This document shows positions 42,821 through 52,028 of a DNA stretch of 64,000 nucleotides, piece by piece. Made by a program: the position numbers and the translations under genes. The stretch is from Acinetobacter oleivorans DR1. GTDB taxonomy: Bacteria; Pseudomonadota; Gammaproteobacteria; Pseudomonadales; Moraxellaceae. Each line of letters opens with the position of its first letter. Position 1 is the stretch's first letter. A model generated the notes under the pieces. It did not search any database. It saw only the letters and a program-made list of their open reading frames with translations, and was not told where the DNA came from. The DNA is taken from contig NC_014259.1 of NCBI RefSeq assembly GCF_000196795.1, positions 1,860,001-1,924,000 on the forward strand, read 5' to 3'.

Positions 42821-44047
42821 ATGACAAAACCTAATTCAAAACCCACATTAGCAAGTCCTTTAACGTTAGCCTGTGGCATTAGTATTCCAAACCGAATTGC
42901 CAAATCTGCCATGAGTGAACAACTTGCTGATCGGCATGGTTCACCGACCACTGACTTACAACAGTTGTATGCAGCTTGGGCCAGAGGTGGAGCAGGGTTA
43001 TTAATCACAGGCAATGTGATGATTGACCACCGTGCTTTTGTTGAACCACGAAATGTGGTTTTAGAGTCAGCAGAATTTCTGCAAGCAAATAAGTTATGGG
43101 CTCAGGCTGCTAAGGCCAATGGCAGCAAAATTATTATGCAAATTAACCATCCCGGCCGTGTTGCAGTTTTACCACTTTTGAAAAAGCCAATAGGCCCTTC
43201 AGCAGTTGGGCTTGATTTACCTGCCATGAATATTATTCGCATTCCGCGTGCGATGACCGAAGCGGAAATATATGAACAGATCAATCGATTTGCTCAAACT
43301 GCGAGGCTGGCTATTGAAGCTGGTTTTGATGGAGTACAGGTGCATGCAGCGCATGGCTATTTACTCTCACAATTTTTATCACCTCTAGCCAATGTTCGGA
43401 CAGATCAGTGGGGCGGTAGTCCTGAAAACCGACGCCGTATGCTCATTGAAACAGTTCAGGCTGTGCGAGCTGCAATAGGCAAAGACAAAATATTAAGTGT
43501 AAAACTCAACTCTGCCGATTTTCAAAAAGGCGGATTAAGTCAGGAAGAATCGATAGACATTGCATTAGCTTTAGAAGCAGAAGGGATCGACCTATTAGAG
43601 ATTTCAGGCGGGAATTATGAATCCCCTGCACAGTTAGGCTATGCACCAGATCGTTCTGCTCAGCGTGATGCATATTTTATTGACTATGCCACTGCACTTC
43701 GTAAACAAAGCAAATTACCACTCATGTTAACAGGTGGACTGCGCGATGTAGATTTTATGAACCATATTGTTGCCAATGGTACGGTCGATTTGGTTGGATT
43801 GGCTCGACCTTTTGCAGTACAGCCTGATTTAGCCAAACAACTGTTAGCAGGAAAATCGGTATTAGAACCAGCAAAAATTCCAGCCATTGGATACAAACCT
43901 GTAGATGCCTATTTGCAACTCGCTTGGCATGCTTCGCAATTTCGCCGTATTAGTAGTGGACAAAAGCAGAAAGTGATTAAGGGCTTAGTACGTACATTGA
44001 TTGCTTTTGGTCCACGTATGGGCTTTAACATTTTGACTCAGGATTAA
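42821..44047 (+). CDS. NADH:flavin oxidoreductase, old yellow enzyme family
   Basis: A 408-residue OYE. HAAHGYLLSQFLSPLAN, MQINHPGRVA, VKLNSADFQKGGL and LTGGLRDVDF match its paralogues at 29905 and 56253. Within the AraC-controlled operon it follows a PF10118 protein (24-base gap) and precedes another. Probably reduces an activated double bond of the pathway intermediate. Confidence 0.86.
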   Translation: MTKPNSKPTLASPLTLACGISIPNRIAKSAMSEQLADRHGSPTTDLQQLYAAWARGGAGLLITGNVMIDHRAFVEPRNVVLESAEFLQANKLWAQAAKANGSKIIMQINHPGRVAVLPLLKKPIGPSAVGLDLPAMNIIRIPRAMTEAEIYEQINRFAQTARLAIEAGFDGVQVHAAHGYLLSQFLSPLANVRTDQWGGSPENRRRMLIETVQAVRAAIGKDKILSVKLNSADFQKGGLSQEESIDIALALEAEGIDLLEISGGNYESPAQLGYAPDRSAQRDAYFIDYATALRKQSKLPLMLTGGLRDVDFMNHIVANGTVDLVGLARPFAVQPDLAKQLLAGKSVLEPAKIPAIGYKPVDAYLQLAWHASQFRRISSGQKQKVIKGLVRTLIAFGPRMGFNILTQD

Positions 44048-44082
44048 TGGTAAGTGCTTTTGATATATAAGGATTTATTATC

Positions 44083-44952
44083 ATGAATAGTTTAATCAGA
44101 CAAAACCATGTCATTGTGCCGCGGCGTCCAGTATTTAATTTTACTGAAACCCCATGTCATTGGATTTATGATGATCCCATAGTTTCACAGATATTAAATT
44201 CAATTAACCCAATTACACCTGCACCAGAACGTTGGTTTTGTCAGACGTTTAGAGATGCATTGCCTTATATTAAAGATGAAAAACTGAAAGAGGCAGCAAT
44301 TGCTTTCATTAAACAAGAGGGTGCTCATAGTTATGGGCACACTCTCGGAACTCGGCATATAGAGGCGTTAGGGATTGATTTAAGTCGTTATACCAAGATG
44401 ACGAATTGGATATTTAATGACATGATTGGCCCAAAACCATTAGGCTATGAATTGAAGCATCCACGCTTAAAGTCGATGTGGCTAACGACCCGATTAGCAA
44501 TGGTGGCCGCGGCTGAGCATCTGACTGGAGTATTAGGGGATTGGGTTCTCAATGCAGAGGGGCTACAACAAGCACCTGTCGATTTGGAAATGTTACGTTT
44601 ATTGCAATGGCATGGGGCTGAAGAGGTTGAGCACCGTGAAGTAGCCGATGCAATGTTTAGATATTTTAGCAATAGTAATGTACTTCGAGTGGGGGCAGCG
44701 GTTTTCACGTTCCCTCTATTTATTGTTTTGGCTTATGTTGCTGTCGAAAATCTAGTAGAACAAGATGCGCAATTACCACATCGTTTTCGTTTCAAAGATT
44801 ATTTCCGAGCAGCTCGACAAGACCGTGTGCCGAAAGTTGATAATATAATATTTGCATGTTTGCGATACTTTAACCCCAACCACAGCCCTTTAAATGAAGG
44901 GTCAACTGAGCAAGCCTTAACTTTTTTATCTACAATAAAAGAACTTAACTAA
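44083..44952 (+). CDS. PF10118 metal-dependent hydrolase-like protein, second copy
   Basis: A 289-residue paralogue of the protein at 41939. The di-metal motif is kept: AFIKQEGAHSYGH, AAAEHLTGVLGDW and WHGAEEVEHREVADAMF. A hydrophobic stretch follows near residue 205 (AVFTFPLFIVLAYVAV), so peripheral or integral membrane contact is possible. Last gene of the operon; two hairpins follow. Confidence 0.78.
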   Translation: MNSLIRQNHVIVPRRPVFNFTETPCHWIYDDPIVSQILNSINPITPAPERWFCQTFRDALPYIKDEKLKEAAIAFIKQEGAHSYGHTLGTRHIEALGIDLSRYTKMTNWIFNDMIGPKPLGYELKHPRLKSMWLTTRLAMVAAAEHLTGVLGDWVLNAEGLQQAPVDLEMLRLLQWHGAEEVEHREVADAMFRYFSNSNVLRVGAAVFTFPLFIVLAYVAVENLVEQDAQLPHRFRFKDYFRAARQDRVPKVDNIIFACLRYFNPNHSPLNEGSTEQALTFLSTIKELN

Positions 44953-45000
44953 ACTAAATAAAAGCTTGTACGAATATTGCTTCTTTTAGGCTCAGAAATA

Positions 45001-45061
45001 ATGAATAAGACCTTTTAATTCATCTTATTCATGGTCTATAGCCGCCATATGAGCGGCTATA
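45001..45061. terminator. Two hairpins between convergent genes
   Basis: ATGAATAAGA / TCTTATTCAT (45001-45032) and TATAGCCGC / GCGGCTATA (45037-45061, 9-bp stem, 7-base loop), the second followed by TAATTTT. Confidence 0.65.
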
Positions 45062-45109
45062 TAATTTTCGAACCCTTGCGTAATCTAGATAATATTTGAG
45101 CTATGTACC

Positions 45110-46108
45110 TTATTCATCAAATTGTAAAACAACTTTCCCTTTTGCTCGTCCAGTATTTACATATTGGAGCGCTTCTTTAATTTGAATAAAGTCATAGGTT
45201 TGGTCAACTACGGGTTTAATTTTTCCAGCTTCTACCAGTTCAGTAATTTTTGAGAGCTGTTGACCATTGGGTTGCATAAATAAAAATGAGTAAGTAATCC
45301 CGCGTTTTTTTGCTTTATGTCGAATTGACCAGCTTAACATCGGAATAACACATTTTAGGAACCAGTTCGGATTAATTGCCTCTGCAAAAGCATGGTCAGG
45401 TGGTCCTGAAATACTAATAAGACGTCCACCACGTTTAAGAACGTTCAGTGATTTTTCTAAGGTTTTCCCGCCTTGTGTATCTAAGACTACGTCGTAATCT
45501 TTAAGTTCTTGCTCAAAGTCCATTGTTTTATAGTCAATGATGATGTCAGCACCTAGCTCTTTCACCCAACCACTGTTTTTGGCACTGGTTGTGGTTGCTA
45601 CTGTAGCGCCAAGTGATTTGGCAAGTTGAATTGCAATTGAGCCAACACCGCCAGAACCTGCATGAATAAGTACTTTTTGACCAGCTTTAACTTTTGCAAT
45701 TTCAACTAGTGCTTGCCATGAAGTTAAGGCAACTAATGGTAGGGCGGCCGCCTGTTCCATTGAAATATTTTGCGGTTTCAGTGCAAGTGAAGACTGTTGA
45801 ACCACAGTATATTCAGCAAAAGCGCCGTTTAAATCTGTCTTGGCATAGACTTCATCTCCAGCTTTAAACTGGGTAACCTTCGATCCAACTTCTACGACTG
45901 TACCTGCAAAATCATTGCCTAATATAAAAGGAAACTTCACTGGGAGAATTGCTTTAAATTCACCCTCTAAAACTCTTAAGTCGAGAGGGTTAATGCTGGC
46001 TGCATGAACTTTAACGAGCACAGCGTCTGCTGTTAGTGGTGGTTGAGATTGTTCATCGAGCTGTACGTCATCAATGTTGCCATAACGGCTAATGTAGGCT
46101 GCTTTCAT
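45110..46108 (-). CDS. Zinc-independent alcohol dehydrogenase/quinone oxidoreductase
   Basis: A 332-residue MDR-superfamily enzyme of the QOR branch. The Rossmann block is VLIHAGSGGVGSIAIQLAKSLGA, and the catalytic-zinc Cys pattern of classical alcohol dehydrogenases is absent (GNDFAGTVVEVG). NADPH-dependent reduction of quinones or enones is usual. It lies 54 bases after an SDR gene on the same strand and shares its promoter region, which carries an HxlR box. Confidence 0.83.
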   Translation of the reverse strand: MKAAYISRYGNIDDVQLDEQSQPPLTADAVLVKVHAASINPLDLRVLEGEFKAILPVKFPFILGNDFAGTVVEVGSKVTQFKAGDEVYAKTDLNGAFAEYTVVQQSSLALKPQNISMEQAAALPLVALTSWQALVEIAKVKAGQKVLIHAGSGGVGSIAIQLAKSLGATVATTTSAKNSGWVKELGADIIIDYKTMDFEQELKDYDVVLDTQGGKTLEKSLNVLKRGGRLISISGPPDHAFAEAINPNWFLKCVIPMLSWSIRHKAKKRGITYSFLFMQPNGQQLSKITELVEAGKIKPVVDQTYDFIQIKEALQYVNTGRAKGKVVLQFDE

Positions 46109-46162
46109 TTGAAACCTCTATTTCTCAAAATTATTTTAAAGTTTTATAGGCTTGGGTTTATT

Positions 46163-46966
46163 CTAAACTTTCAAGCTGCGGTGAATTAATTTGTCAAAGA
46201 TCTTTGCAGGTGCAAATCGTCTTAACGCTTTTAAGCTTTTTGCAGTTTTTCCTGCTGTGTAGCGTGGCACAACATGTTGACTTTGAATGACCGCTAAAAT
46301 TGTATTGGCAACCACACTTGGGTCATCTGACTTATTAATTGAATTAATCATTTGTTTATGTAGCTTTTCACGAGTTTGATCGTAAAAAGAAATTTTATTA
46401 TCTGCTTCGAGTAAGTTTACTCCCAAAGAAGTATTAGTGTAAGCAGGTTCAATAAGTGACACACGAATACCTTGAGATCTTAATTCGTGATCTAAAGATT
46501 CAGAGTAACCTTCAAGTGCATGTTTTGATGCAGAGTAAAGTGCGCCAAAAGGCAGAGGTAAAAGCCCAAGAATTGAACTGATATTTAAGATCAATCCTGA
46601 TTTTTTCTGGCGCATATGTGGAACCACTGCACGAGTCATTCGAACCGCACCAAAAAAGTTGGTGTCAAAAATAGCCTGTGCTTGTTGCATTGAGCTTTCT
46701 TCGGCACCAGCAGGCGCTATTGCAAACCCAGCATTATTAATTAAGACATCAATTTTTCCTTCAGTTGCTATTACTTTCTCAACGCCTTGGGCAACTGAAT
46801 TGTCTTGATTTACGTCTAACTCAATAAGATGAAATTTGTATTTTGATGAATCTTTTGCTTGTCGGCTTGTGCCATAAACAATAAATCCAGCCTCATGTAA
46901 AAGGTTTGCTGTTGCTAAACCAATACCAGAAGATGCACCTGTAATTAGAACTACTTTACCAGTCAT
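46163..46966 (-). CDS. Short-chain dehydrogenase/reductase
   Basis: A 267-residue SDR: VVLITGASSGIGLATA, LINNAGFAIAPAG, Ser in LNISSILG, and YSASKHALEGYSES. The ATG at 46966 is preceded by GGAAAAAATGGT; the open frame continues 24 codons to a TTG near an HxlR box, which is unlikely to be coding. First gene of an operon with the QOR. The FIVYGTSRQ segment after the second strand suggests NADPH. Confidence 0.84.
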   Translation of the reverse strand: MTGKVVLITGASSGIGLATANLLHEAGFIVYGTSRQAKDSSKYKFHLIELDVNQDNSVAQGVEKVIATEGKIDVLINNAGFAIAPAGAEESSMQQAQAIFDTNFFGAVRMTRAVVPHMRQKKSGLILNISSILGLLPLPFGALYSASKHALEGYSESLDHELRSQGIRVSLIEPAYTNTSLGVNLLEADNKISFYDQTREKLHKQMINSINKSDDPSVVANTILAVIQSQHVVPRYTAGKTAKSLKALRRFAPAKIFDKLIHRSLKV

Positions 46967-47040
46967 ACCATTTTTTCCAATTTGAAGGTGTTCGCTATTC
47001 AGTTTCACCTTGATATTTTCATCATAATCTAAAAACAAAA

Positions 47041-47065
47041 TAGTTACTACTAAAATGATAGTGAC
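47041..47065. promoter_or_regulatory. HxlR box 1 (SDR-QOR operon / hydrolase remnant)
   Basis: Begins TAGTTACTACTAAAA and ends TGATAGTGAC. Differs at two of 25 positions from box 2 (53754) and four from box 3 (58025). Lies between the SDR gene and the hydrolase pseudogene. Confidence 0.72.
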
Positions 47066-47141
47066 TTTTATCGAATTTATTTCTAGTTTTTATTGGCTCA
47101 TACGATTTTCAAACCAATTTCAAAATTAATGGAGAAAGAAA

Positions 47142-47527
47142 TTGCATACAAAAAATAAAAGCTCTGCAAATCATTCACCAACCTTAAAGCTCAATGTCGA
47201 TGGAACTTTATTTACTTATCGTGAATTTGGGAAAAAGAAGGCATACCAATTATTCTGCTAAATCATTTTAGTGCTGTAATTGATGATTGGGATCCTAGAG
47301 CCATTGATGGGATTGCTAAAGAAAAGTGGAGCATCATCTTTGATAATCGGGGTGTTGGCGGTTCACAAGGAAAAACTCCAGCTACTGTTTAAGCAATGGC
47401 TGATAACGCGATTGAATTTGAAACGCTTGGTTTAGTTTTATTAATTATTTACCCAGACACAAGTTGCGGAGGCATATTTCAATTTCATCAAGACTTTGTG
47501 GGAAAGGGAATTCAGTTTTTAGAATAA
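47142..47527 (+). pseudogene. Alpha/beta hydrolase pseudogene
   Basis: Remnant of a gene like those at 53909 and 54947. After a TTG behind GGAGAAAGAA, frame 1 reads VDGTLFTYREFGKKK and stops; the match resumes in another frame with LLNHFSAVIDDWDPRAIDGI and FDNRGVGGS, meets an in-frame TAA, gives AMADNAIEF, then jumps to YPDTSCGGIFQFHQDF and the C-terminus. So it has a frameshift, a nonsense codon and an internal deletion of about 150 codons including the nucleophile elbow. It once shared the HxlR box with the SDR operon. Confidence 0.85.
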
Positions 47528-47581
47528 CTTGAATATTGTATAAAATGATGCCTCGGTTGACATCATTTTATATAGCTAGTT

Positions 47582-48250
47582 TTATACGATATTCTTTGAA
47601 TTCCAGATAGTTAGAGCTTTATTTGCCGCATTTTCTGCTATTTGTGCTTCTGCGCCTAATCCAACTATTAGATTAATACACATTGGAATTAGAATTTCGG
47701 TGGTTGGATTAGGGCAACTAGTAAAGTGTTGCCCAAGCTCTAACATAATAAATCCATGCAGTGCACTCCATAACTGTGCCGCCATCACATCAGGGTCAAT
47801 GTCTCGAATATATTTTGCTTCTATCAGATTGACACATTCTTGACGTAAGTATGAATAAGAATTTTTAAATGCTTCTGTACTTTCATTGGCTGACGCTTCA
47901 CTTCTCCGAAGTGGTGTGTATCGTCCCTGAATAGACAAGCCAAACATCAAATCATAAAGATGCGGATTAGCCATAGCAAAATTTCGGCATTCTAAAGCCA
48001 TTAAACACATGTTTGTCATTGGCTCGTCTGTGTTTTCTATACTTTTAAATAAACGAGCTTGTTGGGTAAATCCTTCGTCAGCTATGGCTTGCAGCAGCTC
48101 AGGCACCCCGCCAAAGTGAGTATAAACACCCATAGTGGACTGACCTGCTTCTAAAGCAACAGTTCTCGCTTTAATTTGAGAAGGACCTTGGTTTTCGATT
48201 ATTCGCATTGCTGCTTCTAATAAACGTGTACGAGGACTTTTTTTTTCCAT
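47582..48250 (-). CDS. TetR-family regulator
   Basis: A 222-residue TetR protein (MEKKSPRTRLLEAAMRII; HTH RTVALEAGQSTMGVYTHFGGVPELLQAI). The C-terminal part (WSALHGFIMLELG) resembles the TetR_C_33-type domain. The ATG at 48250 was chosen over the upstream open frame, which would read through the operators. Three ATAAC-N3-GTTAT palindromes cover the start and the divergent region, so it likely represses itself and the crotonase operon. Confidence 0.84.
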   Translation of the reverse strand: MEKKSPRTRLLEAAMRIIENQGPSQIKARTVALEAGQSTMGVYTHFGGVPELLQAIADEGFTQQARLFKSIENTDEPMTNMCLMALECRNFAMANPHLYDLMFGLSIQGRYTPLRRSEASANESTEAFKNSYSYLRQECVNLIEAKYIRDIDPDVMAAQLWSALHGFIMLELGQHFTSCPNPTTEILIPMCINLIVGLGAEAQIAENAANKALTIWNSKNIV

Positions 48251-48307
48251 AACAAAGTTATTGCGCAATAAAAATAACATTGTTATATTAAACCATAACA
48301 ATGTTAT
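48249..48307. promoter_or_regulatory. Three tandem TetR operators
   Basis: ATAACAAAGTTAT (48249-48261), ATAACATTGTTAT (48274-48286) and ATAACAATGTTAT (48295-48307), all ATAAC-N3-GTTAT with perfect arms, centres 25 and 21 bp apart. The first overlaps the tetR start codon. Confidence 0.78.
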
Positions 48308-48428
48308 TGTTAATGCTTAGTAGCTACTAATTTCATATTTTTTCAATAAAAGTTAAGCAAAGCTGAACGGATTCTTCCAGCGAGATATCGAGCTTAGAGA
48401 CATAAAATGTGGTGACTAGGATTGCATC

Positions 48429-49535
48429 ATGAAGATACTTAAAAGTGCTGTTTTGTCAGCAGTAGCAATAAGTTTAGCGGCCTGTAGCCATTATTCTCAG
48501 TCGTTAAATACAAGTAATAGCAAGGCTAATGTTAGTCAAATAAAGAAGGGTTCTGAAATGATTAATAGTGAAATACAGAGAAAGCACATTAAATTGGAAA
48601 CTCATGACAATGTGCTCATTGCTCACTTAGATGGCGGTCCTTATCAGTTAATGGGACTAGATATGGCTGAAGAGTTATCTGAACTATTAGATGATCTTGA
48701 AAAAAAGCATACCTCTGTTGAGGCAGTAATTTTTACTGGGGATCATCCAGATTATTTTATTGCCCATGCTGATGTCCGTTGGTTGCAAGAAGGTGGAGCT
48801 AGTATTCCAAAGCTGGGGCTAAAAACTTCTTCTTTGGTTGCACGTACATCTAAAAGTATTCGAGGAGTTCCAGGCTTAGAGCAGTTAGCGGAACTTACCC
48901 CTTTAGATGGTGGTATGCAATTAGATAAATTGCATGAAACTTTTTTACGAATGAATAGAAGTGGTGTGATTTTTATCGCAGCATTAAATGGCTCTGCTCT
49001 GGGTTTGGGTAGCGAGTTTGCACAAGCCTGTGACATCAGAATTATGGTTGATGGCAATTATGTAATTGGCCAACCTGAAGTCTTACTGGGTATTAATCCA
49101 GGAGGTGGTGGGACTCAGCGATTAACGAGATTAGTGGGAACTCATCGAGCGTTAATGATGATGCTTGAAGGAAAACCTGTATCTCCAAAAGCTGCGTTAG
49201 AAATTGGCTATGTAGATGAAGTCGTGCCTAAAGATCAGTTGATAGATAAAGCTTTAGAGCGAGCAATTTATTTGAGTAAACGTCCTAAAACAGCACGAGC
49301 TGCAATTAAGCGTGCGGCATATTTTGGTGGGTCGGAAACATTAGAAGAAGGTCTGCATAGAGAGCGAACTGAATTTATTCATATATCCCCAACAGAGACA
49401 GCACAAAAGCTCATGAAAGGCTATCTAGAGCAAACCGATCAACGTAAAAAATTACCTTTCTATGATGCTGAAGTATTTCAAGAGACTTTAAAGCGTGGCT
49501 CACTTCCATTAGCGTCTGAAGGAAATAAAAAATGA
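48429..49535 (+). CDS. Crotonase-fold protein with lipoprotein signal
   Basis: A 368-residue enoyl-CoA hydratase/isomerase family protein. The crotonase core is complete: oxyanion regions IAHADVRW and NGSALGLGSEFA and the catalytic Glu region GQPEVLLGINPGGGGTQRL. Unusually, the N-terminus is MKILKSAVLSAVAISLAAC, a textbook lipoprotein signal with lipobox LAAC, which would send a CoA enzyme out of the cytosol. An in-frame ATG at codon 44 is preceded by AAGAAGGG (spacing 7) and yields a normal cytosolic crotonase, so either dual starts or a mis-extended gene. First gene of an operon; overlaps the hydrolase by 4 bases. Confidence 0.8.
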   Translation: MKILKSAVLSAVAISLAACSHYSQSLNTSNSKANVSQIKKGSEMINSEIQRKHIKLETHDNVLIAHLDGGPYQLMGLDMAEELSELLDDLEKKHTSVEAVIFTGDHPDYFIAHADVRWLQEGGASIPKLGLKTSSLVARTSKSIRGVPGLEQLAELTPLDGGMQLDKLHETFLRMNRSGVIFIAALNGSALGLGSEFAQACDIRIMVDGNYVIGQPEVLLGINPGGGGTQRLTRLVGTHRALMMMLEGKPVSPKAALEIGYVDEVVPKDQLIDKALERAIYLSKRPKTARAAIKRAAYFGGSETLEEGLHRERTEFIHISPTETAQKLMKGYLEQTDQRKKLPFYDAEVFQETLKRGSLPLASEGNKK

Positions 49536-50449
49536 ATAAAAATCAAGTAAATATTTCTAAATATCAGGTTGTTAAAGAAGATATTCGTTTTGATTCAGGT
49601 GAAACTTATTGTTCTGCATGGCTATTTTTACCTAAAGGCGTAACAAAACCTCCTGTAGTTGTGCTTGGGCATGGCATTGGTGCAATCCGAGAAATGAGAT
49701 TAGATGCTTTTGCAGAACGTTTCGCCCAAGCGGGTATTGCTGCTTTAGCCTTTACCTATCGATATCTTGGCGACAGTGGTGGTGAACCTCGTCAACTCAT
49801 GTCTGTAAATCGCCAATTAGATGATTGGGAAGCAGCTTTAAAATTTGTAAAAAACTATCCGTCGCTTGATGGTGAGCGTGTAGGAATTTGGGGAAGTTCT
49901 TTCGGTGGAGGGCATGCAATTACTATTGCGAGCAGACATCCAGAACTTAAAGCTGCAATTGCACAATGTCCATTCACAGATGGTTTAGCTTCAGCGTCTG
50001 CACTAGGCTTAAAAGATACCTTAAAAGTAATTCCAGTCGTAGCCAAAGATTTATTTGCAAAACTATTTGGATTGCCGCCAGTCATGGTGCCAATTGCAGC
50101 TCCTCCGGGACAGCCCGCTCTTATGAACGCTCATGATGCCTTAGAGGGCTATCTAGCATTAATGCCAGAAGGCGTCGAATTCGTAAATTACTTAACCGCA
50201 AGAATTATTCCAGAAATTCTAAGATATCGACCTGGATTAGTCGCCTCTAAAATCCAGAGCCCAATACTCTTTTGTGTAAGTGATACCGATACAGTTACAC
50301 CAGCAGGCCAAACTTTAAAACTCGTTAAACATGCTCCACGTGGGGTCATTAAACTTTATGAAGCAGGGCATTTTGATTTTTATACAGGTGAGGCTTTTGA
50401 GCAATTGGTTAACGATCAAACTCAATTCCTTAAGCAAAATTTCAATTAA
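49532..50449 (+). CDS. Alpha/beta hydrolase, X-Pro peptidase/BAAT-like
   Basis: A 305-residue hydrolase: VVVLGHGIGAIREMRLDAFAERFAQAG, GIWGSSFGGGHAI (nucleophile Ser), VSDTDTVTP (Asp region) and EAGHFDFY (His). No signal peptide. The SSFGGG elbow and IAQCPF block suit S15/dienelactone-hydrolase-like proteins. It overlaps the crotonase gene and precedes an acyl-CoA ligase, so it may hydrolyse an ester or thioester intermediate. Confidence 0.8.
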   Translation: MNKNQVNISKYQVVKEDIRFDSGETYCSAWLFLPKGVTKPPVVVLGHGIGAIREMRLDAFAERFAQAGIAALAFTYRYLGDSGGEPRQLMSVNRQLDDWEAALKFVKNYPSLDGERVGIWGSSFGGGHAITIASRHPELKAAIAQCPFTDGLASASALGLKDTLKVIPVVAKDLFAKLFGLPPVMVPIAAPPGQPALMNAHDALEGYLALMPEGVEFVNYLTARIIPEILRYRPGLVASKIQSPILFCVSDTDTVTPAGQTLKLVKHAPRGVIKLYEAGHFDFYTGEAFEQLVNDQTQFLKQNFN

Positions 50450-50487
50450 CTTGCTGTGATTTCATCTAGATTTGTAAAGGAACTACT

Positions 50488-51948
50488 ATGCAATTTACTA
50501 TGCTTTCTAAATTAAGGGCAGAGGAAGCCCCAAATGCTCACTGCATTTCTGACTCGAACATTTCTTTAACTAATTATGAGTTTCATAAAGCTGTTCTTCG
50601 AGCAGCTGGCACAATGGATAGCCAAGGTATTTGTGAGGGTGACGTTGTCGCACTTATGCTACCAAATCAAGTTGAATTTGTTGTTGCCATGTTTGCCGCA
50701 TGGTATTTAGGGGCTGCTATAACTCCAATTAATCCTATGCTTACGCACAAAGAAGCAAATCATCAGTTAAAGGATTCAGGAGCAAAACTACTCATCAATT
50801 TAACAGGTGAGAAAATCGATAATAATGTCTCTTCAATAGCTGTAACTATGCTCAAGCATGGTGATGAGTTTCAACATGCTCCAGTTGTTAATCCTGAGGC
50901 ATTGGCTTTATTAATATATACAAGTGGTACAACGGGTTTACCAAAAGGAGTCATGTTAGATCATTCTAATATTATAGCGATGACTGAAATGGGGCGTGAG
51001 GGATTACAAATATCTGAAAAAGACCACTGCCTTTTAATTTTGCCCTTATTCCACGTCAATGGAATTGTAGTAAGTATTCTTGTTCCTCTTGCTTCTGGTG
51101 GTCGTGTAACCATCCGTCAAAGATTTGATATAGAAACTTTCTTTTCTGATATAGAGCAATTACGCCCAACATATTTTTCAGCTGTACCTACCATTTATGC
51201 AATGTTATATGCCTTGCCTAATGAGGTTGTGCCAGACGTATCTAGTTTACGTTATGGCGTTTGTGGAGCTGCACCAGCTTCAGTTGACTTACTCGTTAAT
51301 TTTGAAAAGCGATATGGTTTTCCAATAGTAGAGGCATATGGCTTATCGGAAGGTACATGTGGCTCTACATTAAATCCAGTGAATGGTATCAGAAAAGCTG
51401 GAACGGTAGGGCTGCCATTACCCGGTCAAAAAATAGCTATAGCTGATTTTAATGGAAAACATTTATCTGTAGGTGAAATCGGGGAAGTGTTGATTCAAGG
51501 TAAAAACGTTATGCGGGGTTATCTGAATAAACCAGAAGAAACAGCCAAAACGGTTGTAAATGGTTGGCTACACACAGGTGATATAGGTCGAATTGACGAT
51601 GAGGGATATCTTTCAATCGTTGGGCGATTAAAAGAAATGATTATTCGTGGGGGCGAAAATATTTATCCAAAAGAAATTGAAGATACATTGCTCGAAGTAT
51701 CCGAAGTTTTTGAAGCGGCTGTGATTGGTGTTTCTGATGAAAAATGGGGGGAAGTAGTTTGGGCATTTGTCTCCCTTAAGCCTAATACCCAATGTTCAAT
51801 TGATCAAATAAATCAGTATTGTAAGCAGCATTTGACTCGTTATAAGCAACCAGAAAAAGTGATTGTTCTTCCGACTCTTCCTAAAAATGCAGTTGGTAAA
51901 ATTGATAAACCTAAGCTTCGTGGGCTATATCAAGTTCAGGGAGCATAA
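50488..51948 (+). CDS. Acyl-CoA synthetase (AMP-forming)
   Basis: A 486-residue ANL-family ligase with all core motifs: IYTSGTTGLPKGVML (P-loop), FHVNGI, VEAYGLSEGT, GWLHTGDIG, IVGRLKEMIIRGGENIYPKEIE (hinge) and PKNAVGKIDK with the catalytic Lys. It activates a carboxylic acid to its CoA thioester. With the crotonase and a GMC oxidoreductase it forms a short acid- or alcohol-catabolic operon. It contrasts with the degenerate relative at the start of the window. Confidence 0.88.
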   Translation: MQFTMLSKLRAEEAPNAHCISDSNISLTNYEFHKAVLRAAGTMDSQGICEGDVVALMLPNQVEFVVAMFAAWYLGAAITPINPMLTHKEANHQLKDSGAKLLINLTGEKIDNNVSSIAVTMLKHGDEFQHAPVVNPEALALLIYTSGTTGLPKGVMLDHSNIIAMTEMGREGLQISEKDHCLLILPLFHVNGIVVSILVPLASGGRVTIRQRFDIETFFSDIEQLRPTYFSAVPTIYAMLYALPNEVVPDVSSLRYGVCGAAPASVDLLVNFEKRYGFPIVEAYGLSEGTCGSTLNPVNGIRKAGTVGLPLPGQKIAIADFNGKHLSVGEIGEVLIQGKNVMRGYLNKPEETAKTVVNGWLHTGDIGRIDDEGYLSIVGRLKEMIIRGGENIYPKEIEDTLLEVSEVFEAAVIGVSDEKWGEVVWAFVSLKPNTQCSIDQINQYCKQHLTRYKQPEKVIVLPTLPKNAVGKIDKPKLRGLYQVQGA

Positions 51949-51949
51949 A

Positions 51950-52006
51950 ATGTCGAAATTACTAAAGATCGTCATGCATCTAAAAAATGGGTTGTCCAAA
52001 AGATAA
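51950..52006 (+). CDS. Possible 18-residue leader or gene remnant
   Basis: Starts 1 base after the ligase stop, with GGGAG just upstream (MSKLLKIVMHLKNGLSKR), and ends 23 bases before the GMC gene. Basic, with a short hydrophobic start. It may aid coupling to the next gene or be a scrap of a lost gene. Low certainty. Confidence 0.3.
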   Translation: MSKLLKIVMHLKNGLSKR

Positions 52007-52028
52007 CAAGCTAGAGTGAGGAATTATT

